In this document: in pieces, positions 49,690 to 59,102 of the stretch
Layout: each line of letters begins with the position of its first letter
How positions within the stretch are numbered: the first letter of the stretch is position 1
Assembly: GCF_014207135.1 (NCBI RefSeq)
Contig: NZ_JACHCC010000005.1
Span: 62,001-126,000 of the forward strand
Length of the DNA: 64,000 bases
Reading direction: 5' to 3'
DNA from: Pedobacter cryoconitis
Lineage (GTDB): Bacteria > Bacteroidota > Bacteroidia > Sphingobacteriales > Sphingobacteriaceae
Made by a program: the position numbers and the translations under genes
The notes under the pieces: generated by a model
Told to the model about the DNA's origin: nothing
Databases searched by the model: none
Seen by the model: only the letters and a program-made list of their open reading frames with translations

Positions 49690-50712
49690 ATGAAGAAAAC
49701 GCTTTTAACACTTGCAATTATAGGAATCGCCTATACATCTCATGCACAGGGAAACATAATTGAAGCCGGTAGTAATGTAGGGATTGGCACCGCCAATCCC
49801 ACAGGAAAACTAGAAGTATTGGGTCAGTATAATGGAGATCAGGTGGTAATTTCCAGAAATGTCTTAGCAGCAAATGAAGGCCCGGGCATTACTTTCAGAA
49901 ACATCATCAATGGTGGCACTCTCGAAAAGATTGCAGGTATTGAAAGTCAATTGAGAAGCGGAAGTGCAGGAGCAGTTGCAGGTTCTTTAAATCTATTTAC
50001 ATTTCTTAATTCTCAAAAGGTTAATGCCTTATCTATCTTACCAGCTGGTAATGTAGGTATCGGAACAGCAACCCCTTCTGGTGCATTAGAAGTATCAGGT
50101 CAGTCAAATGGAGATCAGCTGATAATTTCCAGAAATAGTTTAGTTGGAGATGAAGGTCCCGGTATTACCTTCAAAAATATAGTAAATAGTGGCACAATAG
50201 AAAAAATCGGAGGCATTGAAAGTCAATTGAGAAGTGGGACTACAGGAGCGGTTGCCGGGTCTTTAAATCTATTCACATTTCTTAATTCTGCAAAGGTTAA
50301 TGCACTAACTATAACGCCAGGCGGAGATGTAGGTATTGGTACATCAAACACCAAAGGCTATAAACTGGCTATTAATGGTACAATGAGAACTCATTCGATA
50401 AAAGTTGAAACCAATAACTGGCCTGATTACGTTTTTGAATCAAAGTATGAACTGATTTCTTTACCTGAATTAAAAAACTACATTGATCAGAACAAGCATT
50501 TACCGGAGCTGCCTTCTGCACAGGAAGTCACAAAAAACGGCATAGATCTTGGCGAGATGGTTAAAGTGCAAACTAAAAAAATTGAAGAATTGACCTTATA
50601 TCTGATCGAAAAAGACAAACAGTTCGATAATTTACAGAAGGACAATCTAAAGCAGCAGCAGCAAATCAATGAACTTAAAGAGCAGTTCTCCAAACTTCTT
50701 TCGGTTAAATAA
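49690..50712 (+). CDS. Secreted adhesin-like protein with two tandem repeats and a coiled-coil tail
   Basis: 340 residues. Signal peptide (1-19, cut after HAQ). Two near-identical units of about 93 residues (about 28-121 and 122-214), each starting NVGIGTATPSGALEV-like and containing RSGxxGAVAGSLNLFTFLNS; a third NVGIGT-like start precedes 'AINGTMRTHSIKVE'. Residues about 240-340 ('LISLPELKNYIDQNKHLPELPSAQEV...EMVKVQTKKIEELTLYLIEKDKQ') match the C-terminal segment of Bacteroidota tail-fibre/S74-like surface proteins, ending in a coiled coil. The catalytic Ser-Lys dyad of the S74 chaperone was not located. Probably a trimeric surface fibre. Confidence 0.75.
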   Translation: MKKTLLTLAIIGIAYTSHAQGNIIEAGSNVGIGTANPTGKLEVLGQYNGDQVVISRNVLAANEGPGITFRNIINGGTLEKIAGIESQLRSGSAGAVAGSLNLFTFLNSQKVNALSILPAGNVGIGTATPSGALEVSGQSNGDQLIISRNSLVGDEGPGITFKNIVNSGTIEKIGGIESQLRSGTTGAVAGSLNLFTFLNSAKVNALTITPGGDVGIGTSNTKGYKLAINGTMRTHSIKVETNNWPDYVFESKYELISLPELKNYIDQNKHLPELPSAQEVTKNGIDLGEMVKVQTKKIEELTLYLIEKDKQFDNLQKDNLKQQQQINELKEQFSKLLSVK

Positions 50713-50728
50713 TCATAGCTGAATAATC

Positions 50729-50762
50729 AGAAACCCGCTAAATGAAAATAGCGGGTTTCTGT
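50729..50762. terminator. Bidirectional terminator
   Basis: CAGAAACCCGCTA / TAGCGGGTTTCTG hairpin between the repeat protein and the convergent serine hydrolase gene. Confidence 0.8.
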
Positions 50763-50812
50763 GTTTTAATCAAGTTTTGTTGAATTTACAATATAGCCTG
50801 TACAAAGTGTTT

Positions 50813-52303
50813 TTAATTATTTCCAGACAGAATTCTCACCCGATCCGCTGCATGTTTATTTTCAGGACTTAATTCCAATGATTTTTTATAATTCAGTAGT
50901 GCGGCTACTTTGTCATCAGTGAGCTCAAGGATCTCTCCTAAACTATCATAAGCATTTGCGCTTCCAGGAAATAAGTCTACGTTAAGTTTGAAAATTGATA
51001 ATGCTTCAGAAAGCTTCTTTTGGCTTAACAAATTATATCCCCAGCCATTAAGCTCACTTTCATTGATCTTAAAAGATGGATCTTTCTTTTTTAAACCAGC
51101 CACTACTATTCCTGCTTTACCGAAGCCTTTCTTTATTAATTCAGCTCTCAATTTCTGGATGGAAAGCGGCAAACCAAACCCATTGGACTCATGCATTTCA
51201 GGAATATAATAACCAGCAACTTCATCAACGAATTTATCGGGATTAGCACCCATCAGATTTGTCAGTATAACGATGGAAAGATCATCCTTTAAATAAATGA
51301 ATAATGCCGATCTACCACCACCAACCGGGCCAACCGCAGGATGTTGTTCCCTGGTGACTGTTGGCCATCCAAGTGCGTAACCATTAGTGAGCTTGTTAAA
51401 GCCACCTATTTTTCCATTATTTAATACAGCCGGGCTCCACATTGTTTCAATACTGGTTTTCTCTTTTAAAAGCTTTCCGGTTTTTAGTGCAATAACCCAG
51501 TTAGCCATATCTGTAGAGGTAGATAATATACCCGCAGCAGTTCTGAAAAATAAGGGGAACTGCATATAGCCAACACCTGGCGTACCATTTCTGACGAAAT
51601 GGTCACCAACCTGTTTGGTCATGGTATATGCACCTGCATAATTAAGTATTACATCATAAGAGTCACCAAACCTTGTCAGTTTCATTCCTGCGACTTTAAA
51701 TTGTCTGTCTTCTATAAACTTAGTAAAATGCATACCACTCAGTTTGGTGATTATTTTTCCAAGTAAAACATAACCCGTTTGATTATAACTGAATTTTTCA
51801 CCTGCATTAAACTCAACAGGCAACACTTTTACCTTTTGCATCGCCTGATTTTCATCCCCATGTCCCAGAACTTGCTCATCAGCATCCATTATGTCCGGAA
51901 GTCCTGAGGTATGTGTTAAAACTTGCTGTAAAGTGATTTTTTGCCAGGTTACTGGCAAGCTATCGATATAAAGAGAAACAGGATCTGTGATTTTAACTTT
52001 ACCTTCCTCTACTAATTGCATGACTGCTACCCCAACAAAAGCCTTCGTTATTGAATTTACCGAAAAGATACTTTCATTAGTTGCCTTAATACCATTTTCA
52101 AGGTTTGCTATTCCGTAGGTATTATCCTTAACAATTCTTCCTTCCCGGACTACTGCAATCTGTAATGCAGGAATATGAAGTTGCTGCATTTTATTTCTTA
52201 GAAACACATCTATTCTGTCAGGCATATTTGATCCCTGAGCGACAGAAATTTCAGGTGTCAGCCAAAGAAAAAGAATGGCTATTGAGAGGTTCTTTAGGTT
52301 CAT
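50813..52303 (-). CDS. Secreted serine hydrolase with C-terminal TPRs (paralogue)
   Basis: 496 residues. Same architecture as the protein at 41514-43007 and highly similar along its full length: signal peptide, SxxK motif SITK ('FSVNSITKAFVGVAVMQL'), 'FSYNQTGYVLLGKI', 'VGPVGGGRSALFIY', and a TPR-like tail ('QKKLSEALSIFKLNVDLFPGSANAYDSLGEILEL'). Periplasmic esterase or peptidase-like. Seven genes and an ssrA gene separate the two copies. Confidence 0.87.
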   Translation of the reverse strand: MNLKNLSIAILFLWLTPEISVAQGSNMPDRIDVFLRNKMQQLHIPALQIAVVREGRIVKDNTYGIANLENGIKATNESIFSVNSITKAFVGVAVMQLVEEGKVKITDPVSLYIDSLPVTWQKITLQQVLTHTSGLPDIMDADEQVLGHGDENQAMQKVKVLPVEFNAGEKFSYNQTGYVLLGKIITKLSGMHFTKFIEDRQFKVAGMKLTRFGDSYDVILNYAGAYTMTKQVGDHFVRNGTPGVGYMQFPLFFRTAAGILSTSTDMANWVIALKTGKLLKEKTSIETMWSPAVLNNGKIGGFNKLTNGYALGWPTVTREQHPAVGPVGGGRSALFIYLKDDLSIVILTNLMGANPDKFVDEVAGYYIPEMHESNGFGLPLSIQKLRAELIKKGFGKAGIVVAGLKKKDPSFKINESELNGWGYNLLSQKKLSEALSIFKLNVDLFPGSANAYDSLGEILELTDDKVAALLNYKKSLELSPENKHAADRVRILSGNN

Positions 52304-52535
52304 GTGTATAGAAATTATAGCAATAAGATTAACATCACGAGATTTTGTTACAGCAAAAAACCACCGTTAAACCCCGCTTCTATCCCGCTAAGTTCTACAA
52401 AAAACCGCCGAAATATTTCAGGGGCTGAAGTAAATTTAAAAACCTTAATATATCATTTTATTGATTACGGAAACCCGTAAAGAGGCCTGATATCCATTTG
52501 CTAGTTTTAGCCAAACAAAATTCTTCAGAACAAGT

Positions 52536-53906
52536 ATGGCACTCTCCTTCAGAAAATCATTTGGGAATAGTCTTTTTCGGGTTAATATTTCTAAAAGTGG
52601 TCTAGGTTATTCAACAGGTATTAAGGGCGCTCGTATCAATACCGGCCCAAGAGGCACCTATGTAACCTTTAGTGCCTATGGGCTCCAATACCGTAAAAAG
52701 ATTGCACCATCCACAGTTTCCCCGAACCCATCTCCGCAAGTACAATTACCACCTATCTATAACGGGGTACATACGATAACGTCGGCCGACATTGATAATC
52801 TCACGGATACAGATTCCAAAGACTTTATCCGGGAGCTGACAGAAAAGGCCCAGAAATATTCCCTACAATTCTGGCTTGCTACAGCCCCCTTTTTAATTGG
52901 ACTGGGATTGCTTTTTTTCAATTCATTCAGTACAAAGACATCCCCTGTATCGCCGGCTGTAGACAAATCAATAGTTACTATTACTTCTTACGTTGGGGCA
53001 AACATCCGAAGCGAACCCACAGCTAAAAGTGAGGTTGTAAAAGCCGCAAAAGTTGATGAGGTATTTACACTGCTAGATTCATCCAATGGTAAGTGGTTAA
53101 AGATCCAGATGCATGATACTATAGGCTATATCAATAAGCAACTGGCCGTAACTGGTCAGATACATAATGACCGCATTGACGAGACAGAAACCTCTATTTC
53201 CAATGATTACTTCTGGATTCAGGCTGCACTCCTGTTTATAGGGTTTATTATATTATATATATGGACTGGCCGCTTAGACAAGAAAAGATCTGAGATGGAA
53301 ATTTACTATGAAATGGATGAAAACATCAAAGGGGTCTATGACAAATTTATTACTCATTTCACCGAATTAATAGGCTCATCCCGTACCTGGCAATATTTAC
53401 ATGCTTCAAATAATTCTGATTATAAACGAACTGGTGGTGCAAGTCAATTGATTAGAAGAATTCCAATTGGCGGTATATCGGCTAATCGCAAACCTATCAA
53501 ATTTTTCACCACAAATGTCAGCATCCCTTATATCAGGCTCAGGAACACAGAACTGTATTTCCTGCCAGAAAGGCTGCTGATTAAACGGGGTAACCAGTTT
53601 GCAGCTGTTTTCTATCAGCATTTGACTATATCAGGAAATATCACCCGTTTCATTGAAGATGAAAGTGTACCACATGATGCAGTAGTAGTCGGACAAACCT
53701 GGAAATTCCTTAATAAGAAGGGCGGTCCAGACCGGCGGTTCAATAACAACAGGCAAATTCCAATTTGCCACTACTCCGAGTATACAATCAAATCCGAAAC
53801 TGGTGTTTATGAAATCATCACCACTTCAAAAATCGGGGCCTTTGATAATTTCTCCAGGTTTCTTGCTCAGATTGGCCAATTACAGGCACGTATACAATTA
53901 AAATAA
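52536..53906 (+). CDS. DUF4236 - SH3 membrane protein
   Basis: 456 residues. Residues 1-55 are the DUF4236 signature ('SFRKSFGNSLFRVNISKSGLGYSTGIKGARINTGPRGTYVTFS'). A membrane segment spans about 110-130, a bacterial SH3 domain about 150-205 ('GANIRSEPTAKSEVVKAAKVDEVFTLLDSSNGKWLKIQMHDTIGYINKQL'), and a second membrane segment about 228-245. The C-terminal 200 residues (260-456) have no family I recognise; 'TNVSIPYIRLRNTELYFLPERLLIKRGNQFAAVFYQHL' looks beta-rich. The two spans put the SH3 domain on the other side of the membrane from both ends. Function unknown. Confidence 0.75.
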   Translation: MALSFRKSFGNSLFRVNISKSGLGYSTGIKGARINTGPRGTYVTFSAYGLQYRKKIAPSTVSPNPSPQVQLPPIYNGVHTITSADIDNLTDTDSKDFIRELTEKAQKYSLQFWLATAPFLIGLGLLFFNSFSTKTSPVSPAVDKSIVTITSYVGANIRSEPTAKSEVVKAAKVDEVFTLLDSSNGKWLKIQMHDTIGYINKQLAVTGQIHNDRIDETETSISNDYFWIQAALLFIGFIILYIWTGRLDKKRSEMEIYYEMDENIKGVYDKFITHFTELIGSSRTWQYLHASNNSDYKRTGGASQLIRRIPIGGISANRKPIKFFTTNVSIPYIRLRNTELYFLPERLLIKRGNQFAAVFYQHLTISGNITRFIEDESVPHDAVVVGQTWKFLNKKGGPDRRFNNNRQIPICHYSEYTIKSETGVYEIITTSKIGAFDNFSRFLAQIGQLQARIQLK

Positions 53907-53969
53907 GTGTTTTGCTTATTACAGGCAATGGCAAGAAGTTATATACTCAATCTACCCTCACAGCTCCAG

Positions 53970-54008
53970 AAAAGAAAAGCAGGCTATAATAGCCTGCTTT
54001 TCTTTTTC
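53970..54008. terminator. Terminator after the DUF4236 gene
   Basis: AAAAGAAAAGCAGGCTA-taa-TAGCCTGCTTTTCTTTTT, an almost perfect 17-bp hairpin with T-run. Confidence 0.9.
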
Positions 54009-54094
54009 CATCTATACTTAATTTTAATTACCATGAATAACATCTTTTTTTTATATTATTGAATATAATACCAATAAATTCAAGCACTGACTAA

Positions 54095-57000
54095 ATGAAA
54101 ATTAAATCTCTTTTAATCCTCTTTCTATTCTTTTCTCTAAAATTAAACGCACAGGTTACCGTTGACAATGCATGGAGTAAGTTCCTGCAAAATGACCGTC
54201 AGACATCCCGTAATTTATTTTTACAACTCGCTAAAAATCCAAAAACACTTGATGATGCGAACATAGGGTTATGTCTCATTTCAGAGATGGACAGACCAGA
54301 TAAGGAGGCATTTACCTATCTGGATAAATTCTACACGACATCAAAAACCCCGGAGCCTTATCTGTTTGCTTTATGGGGAAGCCCGGCAAATTACTCAGGT
54401 TACAGGAAATCACCAGAGCAAATGACATTCTACAACAGTCTTTCACAAAGAAAGGATATTGACGGCACCTTATCAGCAATGGCTTTGTCTCTCGCAGGAA
54501 AACACTACCAGCAAAACAAGAACTATGAAATGGCCAGAAAAGCTTATGGTCAGATTGGGGAACTTGAAAACTGGTTAATCACAGGCGAGTATGAAAATAT
54601 CTCTACAAGTGGATTTGATAAATCATATGACGTTATTAATCATCCCGAACTTAATGCAAACTTTTCCGGAAAACGGAACCGTCAGTTTGGCTGGAGAGAA
54701 GTACCTTATACCCGGCTTGATAAATGGTTCGATTTTTCTTACTACAACAGTTATAAAAACTCCATCCAGTTTGCGCAGACTTTTGTAAAAAGCCCGGCAA
54801 ATATGACTGCAGAATTGAGAACCGGAGTTTCAGGTTCAATCAAAGTCTGGGTAAATGACCAGCTTATCCTCAGTGAAGCTGAAGAAAGAAATAATGACCT
54901 TGATTCCTACATTAACTCTATTAAATTAAATGAGGGATATAATAGGATCCTCATCCAGGTGGGTGAAAGTTATGCCGGCAGATCTAATTTCATGATCCGT
55001 TTAACCGATGAAAAAGGACACCCTTTAACCAATATTACAACAAGTTCTTCACCTCAAAACTACACTAAAGAAACAGCCTATGTATCTACTCAAATAAAAC
55101 CTGCAGCCTTCAATTATTTTGAAACGGAATTAGAAAAACATCCGGACAATTATTTAAATCAGTTGATGCTGGCCAGACTTTATCTCAGACAAGGTAATAT
55201 ATTTGAATGCCGCAGTTTGCTGGAAAAACTAAAACAACAATTTCCTAAAAGTACCTACCTGAACACAATGCTTATCGAACTGTTTTCAAAAGCAGGCAAC
55301 AGAACTGGCATTGAGACCCTCCAGGAAGCAATCAAAGCAAATGACCCGGAAAGTTCATATGCGCTTGAACTCACTTACAATGAATGCCTTAACCAGAAAG
55401 ATTACAATAAAGCAACGGCCACCATCGCAAAACTGGAAAAAATATATGGCGAGGCTGATGATATCTATCTGAAAAAAATAACAGTAGCCGGAAAACTCAA
55501 AAACCAGCAGGAGGTAATTTCATTAGGAGACAAATCATATCCCCTGTTTCCAAACTCAGCAGACATCGTAGGTATAAAGTATGGTATTGAGAAGGAGATC
55601 AGAAAAAACCCTAATGCCATTGAAATTGTTGAGAAATACGTTGCCGGTAATGATGATTATTCTTCCGCTAAATATTTAGCGCAGCTTTATTTTGACAAGG
55701 GAGAAAGCGAAAAAGGCCTGACTATCTACAAAGATGAAATAAAAAATGATCCTATATCATTTGGCGTATATACTGACCTGGCAGCCCAATACTACAAACT
55801 ACAGCAATATGATAGTGCAGAAAAGGTGTATTTGCAGGCCTTACAAATTGATCCTAATCATGCGGACACCTATAATTCAATGGGGCAGTTATATAGCGCA
55901 GCTAAACAAAAAGCAAAAAGCATTGAAGCTTACAATAAAACACTTCAGATCAGTCCAAATAATTATGATGCTATCCAGTCGTTAAGAAGATTACAGGATA
56001 AAAAAGCTGTTTTTGATTACTTTGCCCAGCCAGATGTTAAAGCTATCATCGGTGCTGCCCCAAAAGCATCTGATTACCCTGATGATCAAGTACTTGTTTT
56101 AGACAGAGAGGTACAGAAAGTAGTCTATGAAAATGGTGGGTCAGAAGAAAAACATTTCAATATTACTAAAGCTCTTACTCAAAAAGGACTGGAATCCCTT
56201 ACAGAATACACCATTCCTTACAACAGTGATCAAAACTTCAATGTTGAGGTTGCTGAAGTGATTAAAGCAAATGGAACAAAAGTGCCCGCGGAACAAAATG
56301 AAAATCGTATTGTATTTACAAATCTTGAGGTCGGTGATGCGATCAACCTTAGATATACCATTGAAAATTATTCTGATGGACAAATGGCCTCCCACTTTTC
56401 AGATTCCTTTTATTTCAGCTATGGTTTGTCCTATGTGAATAAAAAATACGCTTTACTGATACATCACGATAAGCCATTCAAATACGTATTCTCGCAAAGC
56501 CCTATTGCACCTGTAAAAAGTAAAAAGGATGAATTTGATTTATACGTTTGGCAGCAGGGAAACCAAAAGGCTTTATTGTATGAAGACAAAATGCCTCCTT
56601 CAGAAGATGTAGTTAATAAACTGTATATCTCTTCGATTCCCAGCTGGCAGTTTGTGGCAGACTGGTATAACAATATTGCAACAGCTAAAGCACGTACCAG
56701 CTATGAGGTAAAATCAGTTGTAAGAGATCTGTTTGCTAATCAGAAAGACCTGGATCAGCTGACAAAAATCAAAATGATTTACAGCTATATCACACGCAAT
56801 ATTGCTTATAGTTCAGTACCATTCAGACAAAACGGGGTAATCCCTCAAAATCCGGCTACTGTGATTAATACGCGTATTGGTGATTGTAAAGACGTCTCCA
56901 CTCTTTTTGTGACCATGTGTAAAGAAGCTGGTATAGATGCAACACTGGCCTTAGTGAGTACCCGGGATAACGGTCAGAACACCTTGCCTTTACCAAGTAT

Positions 57001-57823
57001 AGATTTTAATCACTGTATTGCAAAAACGACCATAAATAATCAGGATTACTGGGTAGAGCTTACTTCAGGAAACCTGCCATTTAATACATTCAATAATGGC
57101 TTTATCAACTCGAATGTACTTCCTATTGACAAAAAATCCAATGAACTGATCAAGTTTAATCCGACAATAAGAGGCCGGAATACATTAACGTATCAAACAG
57201 TTGTCAAAATAGAAAATGCAGATATGCTCGTTACCGAGACTAATCAGAATACAGGATCAGCAGTCAGCTATCTGCGTTCGGTATTTACAGATCTTAGCAA
57301 TAAAGACCAGTTAAAGAAGATGAAGGAACAATTGAGTTCATCTTATCCGGAAAACGAGGTCTATAAACTCAGTTTCACAAATCTTGATGCTAAGAAAGCG
57401 AGATCCGATACCCTGGGTACAGCCTCTTCGTATAAACTGATCAATGTAAGCAAACCTGTGGCGGGTATGATGATCTTTTCTCTACCGTGGTCTACCAAAG
57501 TTTCTGCAGCCAATCTGCAAGTTTTGCCTGAAAGAAAATTCGGCATTGACCTTACACAGATATTTGTCATGGATGAATCTAAACAACAGTTAATTTTAGA
57601 ATTACCCGCTGACAAAAGTTTAGTACAACTGCCTAAAGACATTCACATCTCTAATGAATTTATAGACTTTAGTCTGGAAAGCCAGCAAATTGGAAACAAG
57701 ATTTCTTTGAAGCGCAATTTTGTATTAAAAAGTGACCTGGTGCCATTAGACAAGGTTAAGGCCTTCAATACATTTTACAAGCAGATAGCCGAAGCGGATG
57801 AACAGCAATTAGCTATGAAATAA
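54095..57823 (+). CDS. Large secreted TPR - DUF3857 - transglutaminase-like protein
   Basis: 1,242 residues. Signal peptide (1-19). Residues about 20-640 contain several TPR groups (clear ones at about 345-640, e.g. 'FGVYTDLAAQYYKLQQYDSAEKVYLQALQIDPNHADTYNSMGQLYSAAKQK'). DUF3857 follows at about 670-850 ('YTIPYNSDQNFNVEVAEVIKANGTKVPAE'), then a transglutaminase-like core about 890-1010 with Cys in 'TRIGDCKDVSTLFVTM' and His in 'IDFNHCIAKTT'. The third triad position reads YWVELTSG, so Glu stands where Asp is usual. A terminal DUF3858-like domain completes it. The family is common in Bacteroidota and of unknown substrate; it is probably periplasmic or surface-exposed. Confidence 0.85.
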   Translation: MKIKSLLILFLFFSLKLNAQVTVDNAWSKFLQNDRQTSRNLFLQLAKNPKTLDDANIGLCLISEMDRPDKEAFTYLDKFYTTSKTPEPYLFALWGSPANYSGYRKSPEQMTFYNSLSQRKDIDGTLSAMALSLAGKHYQQNKNYEMARKAYGQIGELENWLITGEYENISTSGFDKSYDVINHPELNANFSGKRNRQFGWREVPYTRLDKWFDFSYYNSYKNSIQFAQTFVKSPANMTAELRTGVSGSIKVWVNDQLILSEAEERNNDLDSYINSIKLNEGYNRILIQVGESYAGRSNFMIRLTDEKGHPLTNITTSSSPQNYTKETAYVSTQIKPAAFNYFETELEKHPDNYLNQLMLARLYLRQGNIFECRSLLEKLKQQFPKSTYLNTMLIELFSKAGNRTGIETLQEAIKANDPESSYALELTYNECLNQKDYNKATATIAKLEKIYGEADDIYLKKITVAGKLKNQQEVISLGDKSYPLFPNSADIVGIKYGIEKEIRKNPNAIEIVEKYVAGNDDYSSAKYLAQLYFDKGESEKGLTIYKDEIKNDPISFGVYTDLAAQYYKLQQYDSAEKVYLQALQIDPNHADTYNSMGQLYSAAKQKAKSIEAYNKTLQISPNNYDAIQSLRRLQDKKAVFDYFAQPDVKAIIGAAPKASDYPDDQVLVLDREVQKVVYENGGSEEKHFNITKALTQKGLESLTEYTIPYNSDQNFNVEVAEVIKANGTKVPAEQNENRIVFTNLEVGDAINLRYTIENYSDGQMASHFSDSFYFSYGLSYVNKKYALLIHHDKPFKYVFSQSPIAPVKSKKDEFDLYVWQQGNQKALLYEDKMPPSEDVVNKLYISSIPSWQFVADWYNNIATAKARTSYEVKSVVRDLFANQKDLDQLTKIKMIYSYITRNIAYSSVPFRQNGVIPQNPATVINTRIGDCKDVSTLFVTMCKEAGIDATLALVSTRDNGQNTLPLPSIDFNHCIAKTTINNQDYWVELTSGNLPFNTFNNGFINSNVLPIDKKSNELIKFNPTIRGRNTLTYQTVVKIENADMLVTETNQNTGSAVSYLRSVFTDLSNKDQLKKMKEQLSSSYPENEVYKLSFTNLDAKKARSDTLGTASSYKLINVSKPVAGMMIFSLPWSTKVSAANLQVLPERKFGIDLTQIFVMDESKQQLILELPADKSLVQLPKDIHISNEFIDFSLESQQIGNKISLKRNFVLKSDLVPLDKVKAFNTFYKQIAEADEQQLAMK

Positions 57824-57861
57824 ACAAAAAAAGCGCCCAAACAAGGGCGCTTTTTTTGTTT
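57822..57861. terminator. Bidirectional terminator
   Basis: AAACAAAAAAAGCGCCC-aaacaa-GGGCGCTTTTTTTGTTT between convergent genes. Confidence 0.92.
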
Positions 57862-57883
57862 AGCTAAGGGGCTCGCTTCCGGA

Positions 57884-58930
57884 TTAGTAATCGTCATGCG
57901 AATAATCCGGATAATTCCGTGGAGGAGGAATTTCACCAGATTTTATCTTCAGTTTCAGTTCCTTTTTCCCTATCTGCCGGTAAGATATAAATACTCCATT
58001 GAGATGATCAAGCTTCACCTCAAAATATCCGGTATTCGAAAAATCACGGGCCATTAGAATTCCTATAAAACAAAAAGTATCACCTTCTCTTCTTAATGGG
58101 TAAATTCCATAGTCAGTTAAAATGTAAGGTTTTCCCTTATACACCAAAGCATAGGATTCTTTCAGTTCAACCCCCTGCCCTTGATTATCTTTAACCTCTG
58201 CCTGAGTAATAAAATCGTCTTTAAAGGAATATGACACGTCTATGTAGTCTGGGGTCTGCGCTTTAAACGAAGCATAATTTACATAAAGACCGTCAGTATA
58301 TTTTGGAGTTGTATAAAGATTAATTTTGCTTTTTTCTACACTATCAATTTGAATAATATCACGGTCACTAACAGGCGAACCACTCGATTCAGTTGAAATC
58401 ATATGATCAGCAATGAATTTAGTAAGCATTCCATTTCCTTCTTTAAATAAACGCCGGGTTACATCCATCGCATTGAATGAAATCAATGTATCCAGTTTAC
58501 CAACCTCAGCATAGCTGTCTTCGTTTGCCCTGTACAATTTAGCTCTTATATAACAATATCCGGTTTCCTTCATCGCTGTAGTTGTCTCTGCAAAACTAAG
58601 CTGACGCAACTGGAATATTAGCGTACCTGTTCTGGCCGAAGAATCAATCAACGCATTAAAAACAGCTATGATCTGCTCTTTTAAAGGACGATTAACAACC
58701 ACTTGAGCTCTTCGGTTAAGCATCCCTACCTGAACTGTTCCCATCGAACCTGTGTCTGTTCTGGAATCAAGAAACCTGATCTTATCGTACGAACTATTAT
58801 GGATCTTCTGTTTAGGAATTACCATCTCAAATGTAGCTTGTGCATAAGTATTCCCTGAATAGCAGACAAATAGAAAGAAGATAACGGAAAGCTTTGGAAA
58901 GAGTTTGTTTTCAGAAGGGAGAAGAGACAT
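57884..58930 (-). CDS. Secreted protein of unknown function
   Basis: 348 residues from ATG 58930 (MSLLPSENKLFPKLSVIFFLF); the frame stays open a further 30 codons to 59020, but that would run through a hairpin and displace the signal peptide. Signal peptide cleaved near YAQ. The body is beta-rich ('GTLIFQLRQLSFAETTTAMKETGYCYIRAKLYR', 'YALVYKGKPYILTDYGIYPLRREGDTFCFIGILM'). The C-terminus is Pro/Asp/Tyr-rich (PPPRNYPDYSHDDY). No family recognised. It may be exported to the periplasm or outer membrane. Confidence 0.7.
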   Translation of the reverse strand: MSLLPSENKLFPKLSVIFFLFVCYSGNTYAQATFEMVIPKQKIHNSSYDKIRFLDSRTDTGSMGTVQVGMLNRRAQVVVNRPLKEQIIAVFNALIDSSARTGTLIFQLRQLSFAETTTAMKETGYCYIRAKLYRANEDSYAEVGKLDTLISFNAMDVTRRLFKEGNGMLTKFIADHMISTESSGSPVSDRDIIQIDSVEKSKINLYTTPKYTDGLYVNYASFKAQTPDYIDVSYSFKDDFITQAEVKDNQGQGVELKESYALVYKGKPYILTDYGIYPLRREGDTFCFIGILMARDFSNTGYFEVKLDHLNGVFISYRQIGKKELKLKIKSGEIPPPRNYPDYSHDDY

Positions 58931-58984
58931 ATAATTATTAACAAATGACCTGCAATTTATTAAAAAACACAGGCAACTGTCCCC

Positions 58985-59014
58985 CTGAAACCAAGTAAAA
59001 CTACTTGGTTTCAG
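58985..59014. other. Perfect 13-bp inverted repeat in a divergent promoter region
   Basis: CTGAAACCAAGTA-aaac-TACTTGGTTTCAG lies between the divergent starts at 58930 (-) and 59103 (+). It is not at the end of any gene, so it is more likely an operator or a 5' UTR hairpin than a terminator. Confidence 0.55.
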
Positions 59015-59102
59015 AATCAAGTGATTACACTTTAAAAAAACATCATTAAATAAATGAGATTTATATACTCACTTATCAGACACTATCGAAACTATAAATA
59101 AC

